From: Bacteroidota bacterium
GTDB lineage: Bacteria; Bacteroidota; Ignavibacteria; UBA10030; SZUA-254
DNA length: 11,158 nucleotides
Direction: 5' to 3'
Assembly: GCA_004322375.1 (NCBI GenBank)
Contig: SCUC01000600.1
Coordinates: 1 to 11,158 of the forward strand
Shown here piece by piece: positions 1 through 7,036 of the stretch. Position 1 is the first letter of the stretch; each line of letters opens with the position of its first letter. The notes under the pieces are model-generated. The model searched no databases, was not told the origin of the DNA, and was given only the letters and a program-made list of their open reading frames with translations. The position numbers and the translations under genes are program-made.

Positions 1-627
1 TACGAATCCTGTTCATTCCGTACGAACGGTACAGGGACGTTTCGAGGGTTGAACGGAGCCACCCCGTTTATCGGTGATGCAGGGCAACTCGAACGCGTGG
101 AAGAAGTGCGGCTTGAGATGCTTGTTGAGAAATGGAAAATTTCCCCTGTGCTGAACGCTATGAAAACAGCGCATCCCTACGACGAAGTCGCTTACGACCT
201 CTATTCGCTTGAGAATCGCCTCGGCAACGCCGGCGCGGGAACCATCGGAACATTAGCGACGCCGGAATCGTTAGAAAAATTTCTCCAGCGTCTCCGTAAG
301 AGATTACATACCGGGGCATTTCGATTTACGGGCAGACGCGCCGCGACAATCAGACGAGTGGCGGTGTGTGGCGGCAGCGGTTCCGAGTTGATACGGACGG
401 CGATAGCTGCCGGAGCCGATGCTTACGTTACGGCAGATATTAAGTATCATACGTTTCAGGATGCTGAATCCAACATTGCATTGATCGACGCGGGACATTT
501 TGAGACTGAATCTCCGATAATCCCGAAATTAGTAAGCTACTTCACGAAGCAGCTCACCGGACTTGGCGAACAAATCCCCGTGTTCGCGTCCACCACTATG
601 TCAAATCCAGTTTGCTACTATTCATAA
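1..627 (+). CDS. Nif3-like dinuclear metal centre protein, C-terminal part (5' truncated by window)
   Basis: The reading frame is open from base 1, so the gene begins upstream of the window; the TTG at 49 is internal. The first ~75 residues look like the PII/CutA-like insert found in the middle of long Nif3/YqfO proteins (NGTGTF, then a variable stretch, then HPYDEVAYDLY). The rest is the C-terminal half of the Nif3 fold, with VAVCGGSGSE, a TADIKYH stretch and DAGHFETE. The His and last Glu of that motif (codons at 496–498 and 508–510) match the family's metal ligands. The N-terminal HHP half is outside the window. Nif3 proteins are widespread cytosolic hexamers with two bound metals. Their reaction is not well settled (GTP cyclohydrolase type 1-like annotation is common), so I assign no enzyme activity. 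The next gene follows after 12 bp, suggesting an operon with the zinc-ribbon protein, a frequent pairing in bacteria. Confidence 0.9.
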   Translation, partial: YESCSFRTNGTGTFRGLNGATPFIGDAGQLERVEEVRLEMLVEKWKISPVLNAMKTAHPYDEVAYDLYSLENRLGNAGAGTIGTLATPESLEKFLQRLRKRLHTGAFRFTGRRAATIRRVAVCGGSGSELIRTAIAAGADAYVTADIKYHTFQDAESNIALIDAGHFETESPIIPKLVSYFTKQLTGLGEQIPVFASTTMSNPVCYYS

Positions 628-639
628 AGGAACAAAACA

Positions 640-1371
640 TTGGAAACAAGACTCACTTATTTATACGCGCTCCAAAATGTTGACTCCCAGCTGCAAGATA
701 TCTTAGAGCTCAAAGGCGATCTGCCCGCAGCAGTGGCGGCGTTACAACGGAGCGTTGATGAAAGCGCCAAAAAACTCCAGGAAATGAATGACCTGATCAC
801 CCGCCTTACGATGGAGCGCGATACCACCGACGTCGAGCTTATTTCGTACACGGAAAAAATAGAGAAATATAAAGAGCAGCAGATGCAGGTCAAATCAAAC
901 AAACAGTACGATGCGCTCACCAAGGAAATTGAAACAACAGAGAGCCTGATACGGAAGGCTGAAACAACAATGGAAACGTGCGAGGGACAAATTTCTGTAA
1001 CCTCTCAAGATATTACCGCATTAAGTAAAAGTCTGGCAGAATTGCAAGCCGAGCTTCAGGAAAAACAACTTGAGCTTACGGAAGTTAATAAAGAACATGA
1101 GAAGGAAGAGTCACGGCTTACATCCGAACGAACAAAGTTATTAAAAAAAATACAGACCGAGGACGTGACACGCTACGAACGAATTCGTAAAGCGAAAGGA
1201 GGCACAGCAATCGTGCCGGTGAAACGAAGCGCATGCGGCGGCTGCTTCAATCGTGTTCCTCCTCAAAAAATATTAGAGCTGCGCCAAAATAACAAAATAT
1301 ATATGTGCGAGCATTGCGGCAGAATTTTAGTTTCCGACGACGTTGTCTCAAAAAGTATTGCTGTAGTGTAA
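640..1371 (+). CDS. Coiled-coil protein with C-terminal C4 zinc ribbon (CT398-like, zf-RING_7 type)
   Basis: This 243-residue protein has two parts. Residues ~5–180 are a long charged helical region with heptad-like spacing, predicted to form an antiparallel coiled coil. It contains the family motif VKSNKQYDALTKEI (84–97). Residues ~190–232 form a zinc ribbon with CGGC at 199–202 and CEHC at 223–226, which are the four zinc ligands. The start is TTG at 640, supported by an AAAGG Shine-Dalgarno (SD) sequence about 9 nt upstream and by the family's usual N-terminus (YLYALQNVDSQLQ). The family is common next to nif3-like genes and is often annotated only as a zinc-ribbon or nucleic-acid-binding protein. 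Its cellular role is not established here. The gene ends 37 bp before RNase P RNA, so it may share a transcript with it. Confidence 0.88.
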   Translation: METRLTYLYALQNVDSQLQDILELKGDLPAAVAALQRSVDESAKKLQEMNDLITRLTMERDTTDVELISYTEKIEKYKEQQMQVKSNKQYDALTKEIETTESLIRKAETTMETCEGQISVTSQDITALSKSLAELQAELQEKQLELTEVNKEHEKEESRLTSERTKLLKKIQTEDVTRYERIRKAKGGTAIVPVKRSACGGCFNRVPPQKILELRQNNKIYMCEHCGRILVSDDVVSKSIAVV

Positions 1372-1408
1372 CACAAAAAACTATTTCTTACATTAAGAAA
1401 CGCTGCTT

Positions 1409-1881
1409 GAACTTTGTAGCTTGCAAGCATGCAATCGCCCCGTCACGCTGTTAGCGTGACGGGGAGGAAAGTCCGAACTCCACAAGGCAGAGTACCTCCT
1501 AACAGAAGGGTGTCCTTCATGTAAATGCAGGACAATGGAACGTGTCACAGAAAAAATACCGCCTGAGGTTGCGCAGTCTGCGACTAACTTCTTCAGGTAA
1601 GGGTGAAAAGGCGAGGTAAGAGCTCACCGGTGACGCTGTAAGGCGTCAGCCTGACAAACCCTGCTCGGAGCAAGACCAAATAAGTCCCGTTGCTGAAACT
1701 CGAAAGAGTTCCGGAATGTGTCGCCTGCACATGCACAGGTCGCTTCCGTGCGGCTTGTGAGGCGGGATGGGTAGGTTGCTTGAGCCCGTTTGTGAAAACG
1801 GGACCAGAGAAATGATTGCATCCCGTTCCGGTTTTCGGAGCGGGTAACAGAATTCGGCTTATCGCTTGCAAGCTTGAGTTC
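1409..1881 (+). ncRNA. rnpB: RNase P RNA, bacterial class A (rnpB)
   Basis: This is the catalytic RNA that removes 5' leaders from pre-tRNAs. Its universally conserved blocks are present in order. GAGGAAAGTCC is at 1464–1474. AGGGTGAAAAGGCGAGGTAAGAGCTCACCG lies at about 1600–1630. GCAAGACCAAATAAG is near 1669–1683. AGAAATGATTGC is near 1807–1818, and ACAGAATTCGGCTTAT lies near 1848–1863. The ends are set by helix P1: GCTTGCAAGC at about 1419–1428 pairs with 1864–1873, and flanking GAAC/GTTC extends it to 1409 and 1881. P3 is a perfect 12-bp stem (1438–1449 with 1453–1464, loop GTT). At about 470 nt it is longer than the usual 350–400 nt, with extra helical sequence mainly in the ~1690–1800 specificity region. 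Exact ends may be off by a few bases. Translated ORFs across it are spurious. Confidence 0.95.
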
Positions 1882-1889
1882 CATAAAAT

Positions 1890-1917
1890 TTGCATCATAA
1901 AAAAATTGTTATATTAT
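1890..1917 (+). promoter_or_regulatory. Possible sigma70-type promoter for recJ
   Basis: TTGCAT (1890–1895) and TATTAT (1912–1917) are separated by 16 bp in an AT-rich stretch just after the RNase P RNA and ~45 bp before the recJ start. Spacing and position are suitable, but AT-rich intergenic DNA yields such matches by chance. If the organism is in Bacteroidota the consensus would differ. Weak call. Confidence 0.3.
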
Positions 1918-1939
1918 CAGGATATAGAAAAGCGTTAAA

Positions 1940-1953
1940 TACCCGTACGGGTA
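1940..1953. promoter_or_regulatory. Perfect 14-bp palindrome in recJ leader
   Basis: TACCCGTACGGGTA reads identically on both strands and ends where the AAGGA ribosome-binding site of recJ begins (1953–1957). It could be a dimeric-repressor operator or, as RNA, a 5-bp stem with a GTAC loop beside the SD sequence. The palindrome is seen directly; function is inferred. Confidence 0.4.
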
Positions 1954-1963
1954 AGGATCATGA

Positions 1964-3703
1964 ATGATAAAAAGAGAATACCGGTGGATTCAATCTGCTG
2001 TTGAAGCGGCTCCCATCGAACAAATTACAAAAGAAATTAATATCCCGGAAGCCCTCGCGAAAGCGCTCGCCAATCGCGGTATCGTCACATATTCGCAGGC
2101 AAGAGAATTCTTCCGCCCAAGGCTGGAAGACCTTCTTGACCCGTTTCTCATGGACGGCATGGAAGCCGCTGTACGACGAGTATCGAAAGCGGTGGAAAGC
2201 AATGAGCAGATATTGATTTTCGGAGATTATGATGTTGATGGAACAAACGCCGCGTCCATGCTGACGCTTTTTCTCCGTGAGATAGGATTAGAAACAAGCT
2301 ACCATATCCCTAACCGCATCCTTGAAGGATACGGCATTTCCAAGCTCGGAATAGATAAAGCCCATAAACTTGGCGTGACATTATTGATATCCGTTGATTG
2401 CGGGATTACTGCGCTTCAACAGGTTGAATATGCCAAAACCCTCGGGATAGATATTATTATCTGTGACCACCATGAACCAATTGAGCAAATTCCTAATGCC
2501 GTCGCTGTTCTTGATCCCTTGAAACCCTCCTGTTCGTATCCATTCAAATATCTTTGTGGATGCGGGGTGGCGTTCAAGTTGATTCAGGCGATATGCAAGC
2601 AACGGGGGCACGAAGAACAAGCCTTCCAGTACCTCGATTTTGTAACACTCGCAACAGCCGCGGATATTGTTCCGCTTATCGGCGAAAACCGCATCATAAC
2701 AAAAATCGGTTTGACCTTATTGAATGAAAACCCGCGCGTAGGAATTCGAGCGCTCATTGAGAGTTCCGGAACACAGCTCGGGAAAATCAACACTGGGCAA
2801 ATCGTATTTGTCCTCGCTCCTCGAATCAATGCTGTCGGACGCATGGGTGACGCAACCCGGGCCGTCCATCTCCTGACATGCACAAATCCCGTCGAAGCGA
2901 TCTCCCTTGCCCGCGTTCTGGAAGAAGAAAATCGCCAGCGACGTAAATTAGATGAAGAGACCTTTGCCCTCGCTCAAAAATTAGTCGAAACAACACACGA
3001 TATTGAACGCACTCCGGTTTTAGTTCTGCACGACTCGCAGTGGCATCCCGGAGTCATCGGCATTGTCGCTTCACGACTTGTGGAAAAATATTATCGCCCG
3101 ACAATTATGCTTACCACAGTTGACGGAGTGGCAAGAGGTTCAGCACGGAGCATCGTCGGCTTCGATATTTATCGCGCCCTCAAGAAAGTTGAACATAAGC
3201 TCATTCAGTTCGGTGGACATAAATATGCAGCAGGATTAGCTGTAGAGCTTGATCGGGTGGATGAATTCAGGGAAGCGTTTACAAAAGTCGTTAATGAACT
3301 TCTTCCGGAGGACATTCGGACACCGGAAATCAGAATAGACGCCGAGATAACTCTAAGCGACATTTCGCCCCGATTCTTGAAAATCTTAAAGGAATTTGCT
3401 CCGTTCGGTCCCGGCAACATGAGACCCATTTTCTTGTCGAAAAATGTCCTTCCCGTAGGCGACCCCCGCTTAGTGGGAGAAGAGCATCTTCGCTTTCGTG
3501 TTCGTCAGGATAGGCAAGTCTTCGATACAATCGGTTTCGGACTTGGGTACAGGCTCGAACACATCAGGGCCAATGGAAAAGGGATTGACATTGTCTATGC
3601 GGTTGACGAGTATGAGAAAACCGTTCCCGGGCAAGATTCATTAACTGTTGAAACGTTTCCCCAACTAAAAATAAAAGACTTGAAAATTCAACACGAGGTA
3701 TAG
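1964..3703 (+). CDS. recJ: Single-stranded-DNA-specific 5'-3' exonuclease RecJ
   Basis: RecJ degrades single-stranded DNA from 5' ends, in the cytosol, during RecFOR recombination and mismatch or base-excision repair. The protein has 579 residues, normal for the family. The DHH phosphoesterase domain carries FGDYDVDG (86–93), SVDCGITA (143–150) and CDHHEP (167–172), so the metal-binding Asp and His residues are intact. TAADIVPLIGENR (231–243) and APRINAVGRM (285–294) follow. The DHHA1 domain has HPGVIGIVASRL (361–372) and FGGHKYAAG (416–424). The last ~120 residues fit the C-terminal OB-fold. The ATG at 1964 has AAGGA 6 nt upstream; an earlier ATG at 1960 is out of frame. The stop is 5 bp before yebC, suggesting translation from one message. 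Together with the ruv genes it makes this a recombination-repair cluster. Confidence 0.97.
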   Translation: MIKREYRWIQSAVEAAPIEQITKEINIPEALAKALANRGIVTYSQAREFFRPRLEDLLDPFLMDGMEAAVRRVSKAVESNEQILIFGDYDVDGTNAASMLTLFLREIGLETSYHIPNRILEGYGISKLGIDKAHKLGVTLLISVDCGITALQQVEYAKTLGIDIIICDHHEPIEQIPNAVAVLDPLKPSCSYPFKYLCGCGVAFKLIQAICKQRGHEEQAFQYLDFVTLATAADIVPLIGENRIITKIGLTLLNENPRVGIRALIESSGTQLGKINTGQIVFVLAPRINAVGRMGDATRAVHLLTCTNPVEAISLARVLEEENRQRRKLDEETFALAQKLVETTHDIERTPVLVLHDSQWHPGVIGIVASRLVEKYYRPTIMLTTVDGVARGSARSIVGFDIYRALKKVEHKLIQFGGHKYAAGLAVELDRVDEFREAFTKVVNELLPEDIRTPEIRIDAEITLSDISPRFLKILKEFAPFGPGNMRPIFLSKNVLPVGDPRLVGEEHLRFRVRQDRQVFDTIGFGLGYRLEHIRANGKGIDIVYAVDEYEKTVPGQDSLTVETFPQLKIKDLKIQHEV

Positions 3704-3708
3704 CAAGC

Positions 3709-4458
3709 ATGTCGGGTCACAATAAATGGGCTAAGATAAAACGAAAGAAAGGCGCCAACGACGCCAAACGAGGAAGAATATTTACCCGCTTTATCAAGGA
3801 AATTACAATCGCTTCCCGCGATGGGGGCGGCAACCCTACAGGAAACCCGCGTCTTCGCCTTGCCATTGAAAAAGCCCAGGCGATGAACATGCCTGCTGAA
3901 AATATTAAACGGGCTATACAGCGTGGAACAGGAGAGCTTCCCGGACAATCATACGAAGAATGCACCTACGAAGGATACGGACCCGGAGGAGTTGCTCTCA
4001 TTGTAGAATGTGTCACAGATAATAAAAACAGGACTGTTTCGGAACTAAAACATATCCTGGAACGTAATCATGGTAAGCTTGGCGCGATGAACTCGGTTGC
4101 CTGGATGTTTCATCGAAAAGGAATTATCCGCGTTCCCCGAACGGCGTACAATGAAGATGATTTGTTTGCTATCATTCTCGAGGCAGGCGCTGAGGACATG
4201 AAATCGGATGAAGACTCTTACGAGATAGACACATCGCCCACCAACTTCGAGCAGGTGCGTCAGCTTCTTGAATCGAAAAATATTAAGATTGATGAAGCGG
4301 AAATTCAGCTTGTTCCTGAAAATTCCGTCAAAGTCGAAGGAAAAGAAGCCGAGCAGGTTCTCAAGCTCATGGAAGCAATTGAAGATTATGATGACGTACA
4401 GCATGTCTATTCGAACTTCGATATAGATGAAAAAGTTATGGCAGCGGTTGGAGAGTAA
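3709..4458 (+). CDS. yebC: YebC/PmpR family protein
   Basis: This 249-residue protein is full length, with the hallmark N-terminus MSGHNKWAKIKRKKGANDAK and the conserved block NPRLRLAIEKAQAMNMPAENIKRAI (about residues 45–70). EGYGPGGVALIVECVTDN follows at about 88–105. The family was long annotated as a transcriptional regulator; more recent work links YebC members to relieving ribosome stalling, such as at proline stretches. The sequence alone does not decide which applies. The start is the ATG at 3709, with GAGG about 10 nt upstream overlapping the end of recJ. Residues 150–249 form the acidic C-terminal domains. It sits directly upstream of ruvC, a very common bacterial arrangement. The gap to ruvC (185 bp) is occupied by repeats, so read-through into ruvC is uncertain. 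Confidence 0.96.
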   Translation: MSGHNKWAKIKRKKGANDAKRGRIFTRFIKEITIASRDGGGNPTGNPRLRLAIEKAQAMNMPAENIKRAIQRGTGELPGQSYEECTYEGYGPGGVALIVECVTDNKNRTVSELKHILERNHGKLGAMNSVAWMFHRKGIIRVPRTAYNEDDLFAIILEAGAEDMKSDEDSYEIDTSPTNFEQVRQLLESKNIKIDEAEIQLVPENSVKVEGKEAEQVLKLMEAIEDYDDVQHVYSNFDIDEKVMAAVGE

Positions 4459-4463
4459 AACGT

Positions 4464-4508
4464 GGTGAGTAGATAGTTGGTAAGTAGTTAATTGGTTAAT
4501 TTGTAATT
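4464..4508 (+). repeat. Degenerate 7–8 nt unit repeat, + orientation (yebC–ruvC gap)
   Basis: Three consecutive 15-nt periods begin GGTGAGT (4464), GGTAAGT (4479) and GGTTAAT (4494), each made of a 7-nt plus an 8-nt unit. It starts 5 bp after the yebC stop codon. The same words occur in the opposite orientation at 4603–4642 and again between ruvA and ruvB. Low-complexity slippage or an intergenic repeat family are both possible origins. Confidence 0.6.
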
Positions 4509-4602
4509 ATTCAATGATGTTACGCTCATATAGAATTCAAGAAATAATTGCGCCACGTTACCAAGAATTTTGAAAGTGAGAACGAACTGTAGCACATACT
4601 TT

Positions 4603-4642
4603 CCACTCACCATTCACCACTTACCCATTAACCAATAAACCA
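4603..4642 (-). repeat. Degenerate 7–8 nt unit repeat, - orientation, abutting ruvC
   Basis: Read on the minus strand from 4642 down, this is GGTTTATT, GGTTAATG, GGTAAGT, GGTGAAT, GGTGAGT and GG: five 7–8 nt units of consensus GGTDART. It runs to within 2 bp of the ruvC ATG, so the usual SD position for ruvC lies inside repeat sequence and no good SD is visible. The word order is swapped relative to 4464–4508, so the two arrays do not form one clean hairpin. Confidence 0.6.
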
Positions 4643-4643
4643 A

Positions 4644-5201
4644 ATGACAATTCTCGGCGTTGATCCCGGTACGTTGACAACCGGATATGGAATCATTGAA
4701 TTAACCAAAGGAACACTATCGGTTCTTTCCTGCGATGCAGTGAAAAATGAAAGCACTGACCCCATGCCGGTACGGCTAAAAAAAATCTTTGAAACCCTTT
4801 CACTCGTCATGGATCAATTCAATCCTGATATGCTCGCTATAGAAACTGCCTTTTACGGAAAAAACGCGCAATCAGCTCTAAAGCTGGGCCAAGCGCGTGG
4901 CGTCATCCTGCTCGCGGCTGTTAAAAAAAATATTCCAACTCACGAGTATTCGCCGCGGGAAATAAAGAAAGCCCTTGTCGGACACGGCAACGCCTCCAAG
5001 CAACAGGTGCAGTATATGATACAATCACAGTTGCAACTTAAGAAGCTGCCTAAGGGGTTCGATACAACCGATGCGCTTGCCGTCGCAATTTGTCATCTAC
5101 AACGTTCATTGCAACCTGCCAAGCGTTATGTAAGCTGGGAAGCATTTCTTTCCTCTCATCCTGAAAAAATCCGACACCATCCGAAAGCAAAACAGGCATG
5201 A
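4644..5201 (+). CDS. ruvC: Holliday junction endodeoxyribonuclease RuvC
   Basis: RuvC is a dimeric, metal-dependent nuclease that cuts Holliday junctions symmetrically, working with the RuvAB motor. The 185-residue protein has the RNase-H-like fold signature ILGVDPGTLTTGYG, and all four catalytic acids are in place: D7, E67 (AIETAF), D140 and D143 (FDTTDALAVAICH). KNAQSALKLGQARGV (73–87) is the conserved DNA-binding region. The length is slightly above the E. coli protein (173) because of a basic C-terminal tail. The ATG start is fixed by the family's N-terminus, although the upstream sequence is a repeat array without a clear SD. Its TGA overlaps the ruvA ATG as ATGA, so translation of the two is probably coupled. 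Confidence 0.97.
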   Translation: MTILGVDPGTLTTGYGIIELTKGTLSVLSCDAVKNESTDPMPVRLKKIFETLSLVMDQFNPDMLAIETAFYGKNAQSALKLGQARGVILLAAVKKNIPTHEYSPREIKKALVGHGNASKQQVQYMIQSQLQLKKLPKGFDTTDALAVAICHLQRSLQPAKRYVSWEAFLSSHPEKIRHHPKAKQA

Positions 5202-5797
5202 TAGCGATTCTCAAGGGAACACTCATCTCAAAAAGCCCAACTGAAATAGTGATTGATGTTAACGGCGTTGGCTATCAGGCGAATATTCCCCTTTCGACGT
5301 TTGAAAAACTGGGAGAAGTAAACACTCCCGTTACTGTTCTTACGTACTTGCATGTTCGCGAAGATTTGTTGCAGCTGTACGGTTTTTCTTCAGAAGATGA
5401 GCGGGAATTCTTTCGCTTCCTTTTGTCTGTAAGCGGCATTGGTCCAAAAATGGCGCAGGGCATTCTTTCCGGAATGTCAACACAAGAATTGCGAGCGGCA
5501 ATTATTGATGGGAATATCACCGCATTAACTTCTATTTCGGGTGTTGGCAAAAAAACAGCAGAGCGAATCGTCATCGAGCTGCGCGACAAGCTCTCGAAAA
5601 CATCGGCGCCAAGCTCGACTGTAATCCCTTCAGGCAATCAGCTTGCAATCCGAAACGAAGCGATTAACGCACTCATGTCGTTAGGGTACCAGCACAGCGC
5701 GGCGGAAAAATCTGTTCTTGCTGTTTTGAAAGAATCTCAACACCAAACTCTCTCGGTAGAAGAAATCATTAAGCTTGCCCTTAGAAAAGCCGGCTGA
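5198..5797 (+). CDS. ruvA: Holliday junction branch migration complex subunit RuvA
   Basis: RuvA tetramers bind the four-way junction, hold it square-planar and load RuvB rings. The 199-residue protein matches the family length (E. coli 203). Domain I (1–62) is the OB-fold, with the acidic pin E55 D56 in VREDLLQLYGF that separates strands at the crossover. Domain II has two helix-hairpin-helix motifs, VSGIGPKMAQG (78–88) and ISGVGKKTAER (113–123). Residues ~150–199 are domain III, which contacts RuvB. It overlaps ruvC by 4 bp. It stops with TGA, which shows that TGA is a normal stop in this genome. Confidence 0.97.
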   Translation: MIAILKGTLISKSPTEIVIDVNGVGYQANIPLSTFEKLGEVNTPVTVLTYLHVREDLLQLYGFSSEDEREFFRFLLSVSGIGPKMAQGILSGMSTQELRAAIIDGNITALTSISGVGKKTAERIVIELRDKLSKTSAPSSTVIPSGNQLAIRNEAINALMSLGYQHSAAEKSVLAVLKESQHQTLSVEEIIKLALRKAG

Positions 5798-5799
5798 TT

Positions 5800-5876
5800 G
5801 GTTTACCGGTTAATTGGCTTACAGCCCGCCTACGGCTCGTAGAGTAGGGTGAGTAGTTAGTGGTGAGTTGGTGAGT
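5800..5876 (+). repeat. Degenerate 7–8 nt unit repeats, + orientation (ruvA–ruvB gap)
   Basis: Two blocks of the same word family as in the yebC–ruvC gap. Three 8-nt units at 5800–5823 begin GGTTTACC, GGTTAATT and GGCTTACA. A second block has units starting at 5848, 5855, 5862 and 5870 (GGTGAGT, AGTTAGT, GGTGAGTT, GGTGAGT). Between them a small perfect hairpin, CTACG-GCT-CGTAG, lies at 5830–5842. No U-tract follows, so it is not a clear terminator. Confidence 0.6.
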
Positions 5877-5895
5877 GAATAATAGCATGACATTC

Positions 5896-5947
5896 GGTAC
5901 TCATACACCACAACAGTAAACTGAAAACCGGAAACAGTAAACTGATA
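5896..5947 (-). repeat. Heptad repeats, - orientation, including a 21-nt direct repeat
   Basis: AACAGTAAACTGA occurs at 5912–5924 and again at 5933–5945, an offset of 21 nt (three heptads). Read on the minus strand the stretch divides into 7-nt units such as CAGTTTA, CTGTTTC, CGGTTTT, CAGTTTA, CTGTTGT, GGTGTAT and GAGTACC. It mirrors the + oriented blocks just upstream, as in the yebC–ruvC gap. Confidence 0.55.
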
Positions 5948-5966
5948 GTGTGATTGTTATTCACAC
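5948..5966. promoter_or_regulatory. Inverted repeat GTGTGA-N7-TCACAC upstream of ruvB
   Basis: GTGTGA (5948–5953) and TCACAC (5961–5966) are perfect inverted half-sites 7 nt apart, 24 bp before the preferred ruvB start. This is operator-like geometry. It resembles a CRP/FNR-type site but the spacer is one base too long, so no regulator is assigned. Confidence 0.3.
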
Positions 5967-5989
5967 CGAAAGTGGTTACATTTCATCCC

Positions 5990-7036
5990 ATGAAACGAAA
6001 ATCCGACCACACTACCCCTGAACGATTAGAAAACGAAGCCGAGTTTGACCAGAAGCTGCGTCCCTTGCAATTTTCTGATTTTGTAGGACAGGGTAAAGTA
6101 GTTGATAACCTTAAAATTTTTATTACAGCGGCAAAGAAACGGGGAGAGAATCTTGACCACGTATTATTAACCGGTCCTCCGGGGCTTGGAAAAACCACGC
6201 TCTCCTATATTATCGCAAACGAAATGGGGGGCGGCATTAAGGTAACTTCAGGTCCCGCATTAGATAAACCCTACAATTTGGCAGGAATCCTTACCAACTT
6301 GAGCCTTGGAGACGTTTTATTTATTGATGAAATCCACCGGCTGAATCCTTTAGTTGAGGAATACCTCTATTCTGCAATGGAAGATTACAAGATTGATATT
6401 GTGATTGATAGCGGACCTAATGCAAGGAGCGTTCAGCTAAATCTTCCCCGCTTTACTCTCGTTGGAGCAACAACCCGCGCAGGATTGCTTTCCGCCCCGC
6501 TTCGTTCACGATTCGGAGTCAATAACCGGCTTGATTATTATCCTTCCCATGAATTAGCGACGATTATTCAACGCTCCTCGGACATCCTTCATGTAAAAAT
6601 TGAGACGGAGGGATGCGGAGAAATCTCCCGGCGTTCCCGCGGCACGCCTCGCATTGCCAACCGTTTGTTGAAACGATGCCGCGACTTCGCCCAGGCGGAG
6701 CCCTCGCTTGCCCACTATGATGGCGTCATCACAAAAGAGGTTGCTGATTATGCTCTACAAAAACTCGAAGTGGATGAGCATGGATTGGACGACATGGATA
6801 AAAGAATCCTCATGACGTTAATCGAAAAATATCAGGGCGGTCCCGTAGGTTTGAATACACTTTCGGTCGCCGTTGGTGAAGAACCCGGTACGATTGAAGA
6901 AGTGTATGAGCCGTATTTGATTCAAGAAGGATTTTTAGTGAGAACACCGCGGGGGAGAGAAGTAACTGAGCAATCGTATAACCATTTTGGAATGTCAAAA
7001 AATAAAAGCAAATTACAACAAGAGTTAAGTTTGTAG
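5990..7036 (+). CDS. ruvB: Holliday junction branch migration ATPase RuvB
   Basis: RuvB is the hexameric AAA+ motor that drives branch migration with RuvA. From the ATG at 5990 it has 348 residues, matching the family. Motifs in order are Walker A GPPGLGKT (62–69), Walker B LFIDEIH (110–116), sensor 1 GATTRAG (159–165), arginine finger in RSRFG (172–176) and sensor 2 GTPRIANRLL (218–227). A C-terminal winged helix follows (GGPVGLNTLSVAVGEE ... YLIQEGFLVRTPRGR). An in-frame TTG at 5954 would add 12 residues unlike the family and would start inside the inverted repeat at 5948–5966, so I prefer 5990. Neither start has a strong SD. It is separated from ruvA by 192 bp of repeats rather than being tightly coupled, so it may have its own promoter. 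Its stop codon lies inside the first palindrome of the following cluster. Confidence 0.95.
   Translation: MKRKSDHTTPERLENEAEFDQKLRPLQFSDFVGQGKVVDNLKIFITAAKKRGENLDHVLLTGPPGLGKTTLSYIIANEMGGGIKVTSGPALDKPYNLAGILTNLSLGDVLFIDEIHRLNPLVEEYLYSAMEDYKIDIVIDSGPNARSVQLNLPRFTLVGATTRAGLLSAPLRSRFGVNNRLDYYPSHELATIIQRSSDILHVKIETEGCGEISRRSRGTPRIANRLLKRCRDFAQAEPSLAHYDGVITKEVADYALQKLEVDEHGLDDMDKRILMTLIEKYQGGPVGLNTLSVAVGEEPGTIEEVYEPYLIQEGFLVRTPRGREVTEQSYNHFGMSKNKSKLQQELSL

Noticed and set aside
1384..1400. TTTCTTA-CAT-TAAGAAA hairpin as a terminator before rnpB
   Set aside because: The stem is AT-only and is not followed by a T-run; it may be incidental.
1438..1464. RNase P P3 hairpin as a copy of the post-ruvB palindrome (shared AGCGTGAC)
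   Set aside because: Half-site order is inverted relative to the palindrome at 7127–7150 and P3 is a normal RNase P helix; the shared word is probably chance.
1593..1898. Minus-strand ORFs of 86 and 101 codons
   Set aside because: They lie entirely across the RNase P RNA and have no recognisable protein features.
4045..4404. 119-codon minus-strand ORF within yebC
   Set aside because: It lies antisense to a strongly conserved gene, with no family match or SD.
4464..4642. One long hairpin or cruciform formed by the two repeat arrays
   Set aside because: Matching words (GGTGAGT and ATTGGTTAAT) are in the wrong order for a single stem; only local pairing is possible.
4464..5947. CRISPR array
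   Set aside because: Units are 7–8 nt and degenerate, with no constant-length spacers and no cas genes.
5948..5966. A CRP site upstream of ruvB
   Set aside because: The half-sites match TGTGA/TCACA but the spacer is 7 nt instead of 6; kept only as an unassigned inverted repeat.
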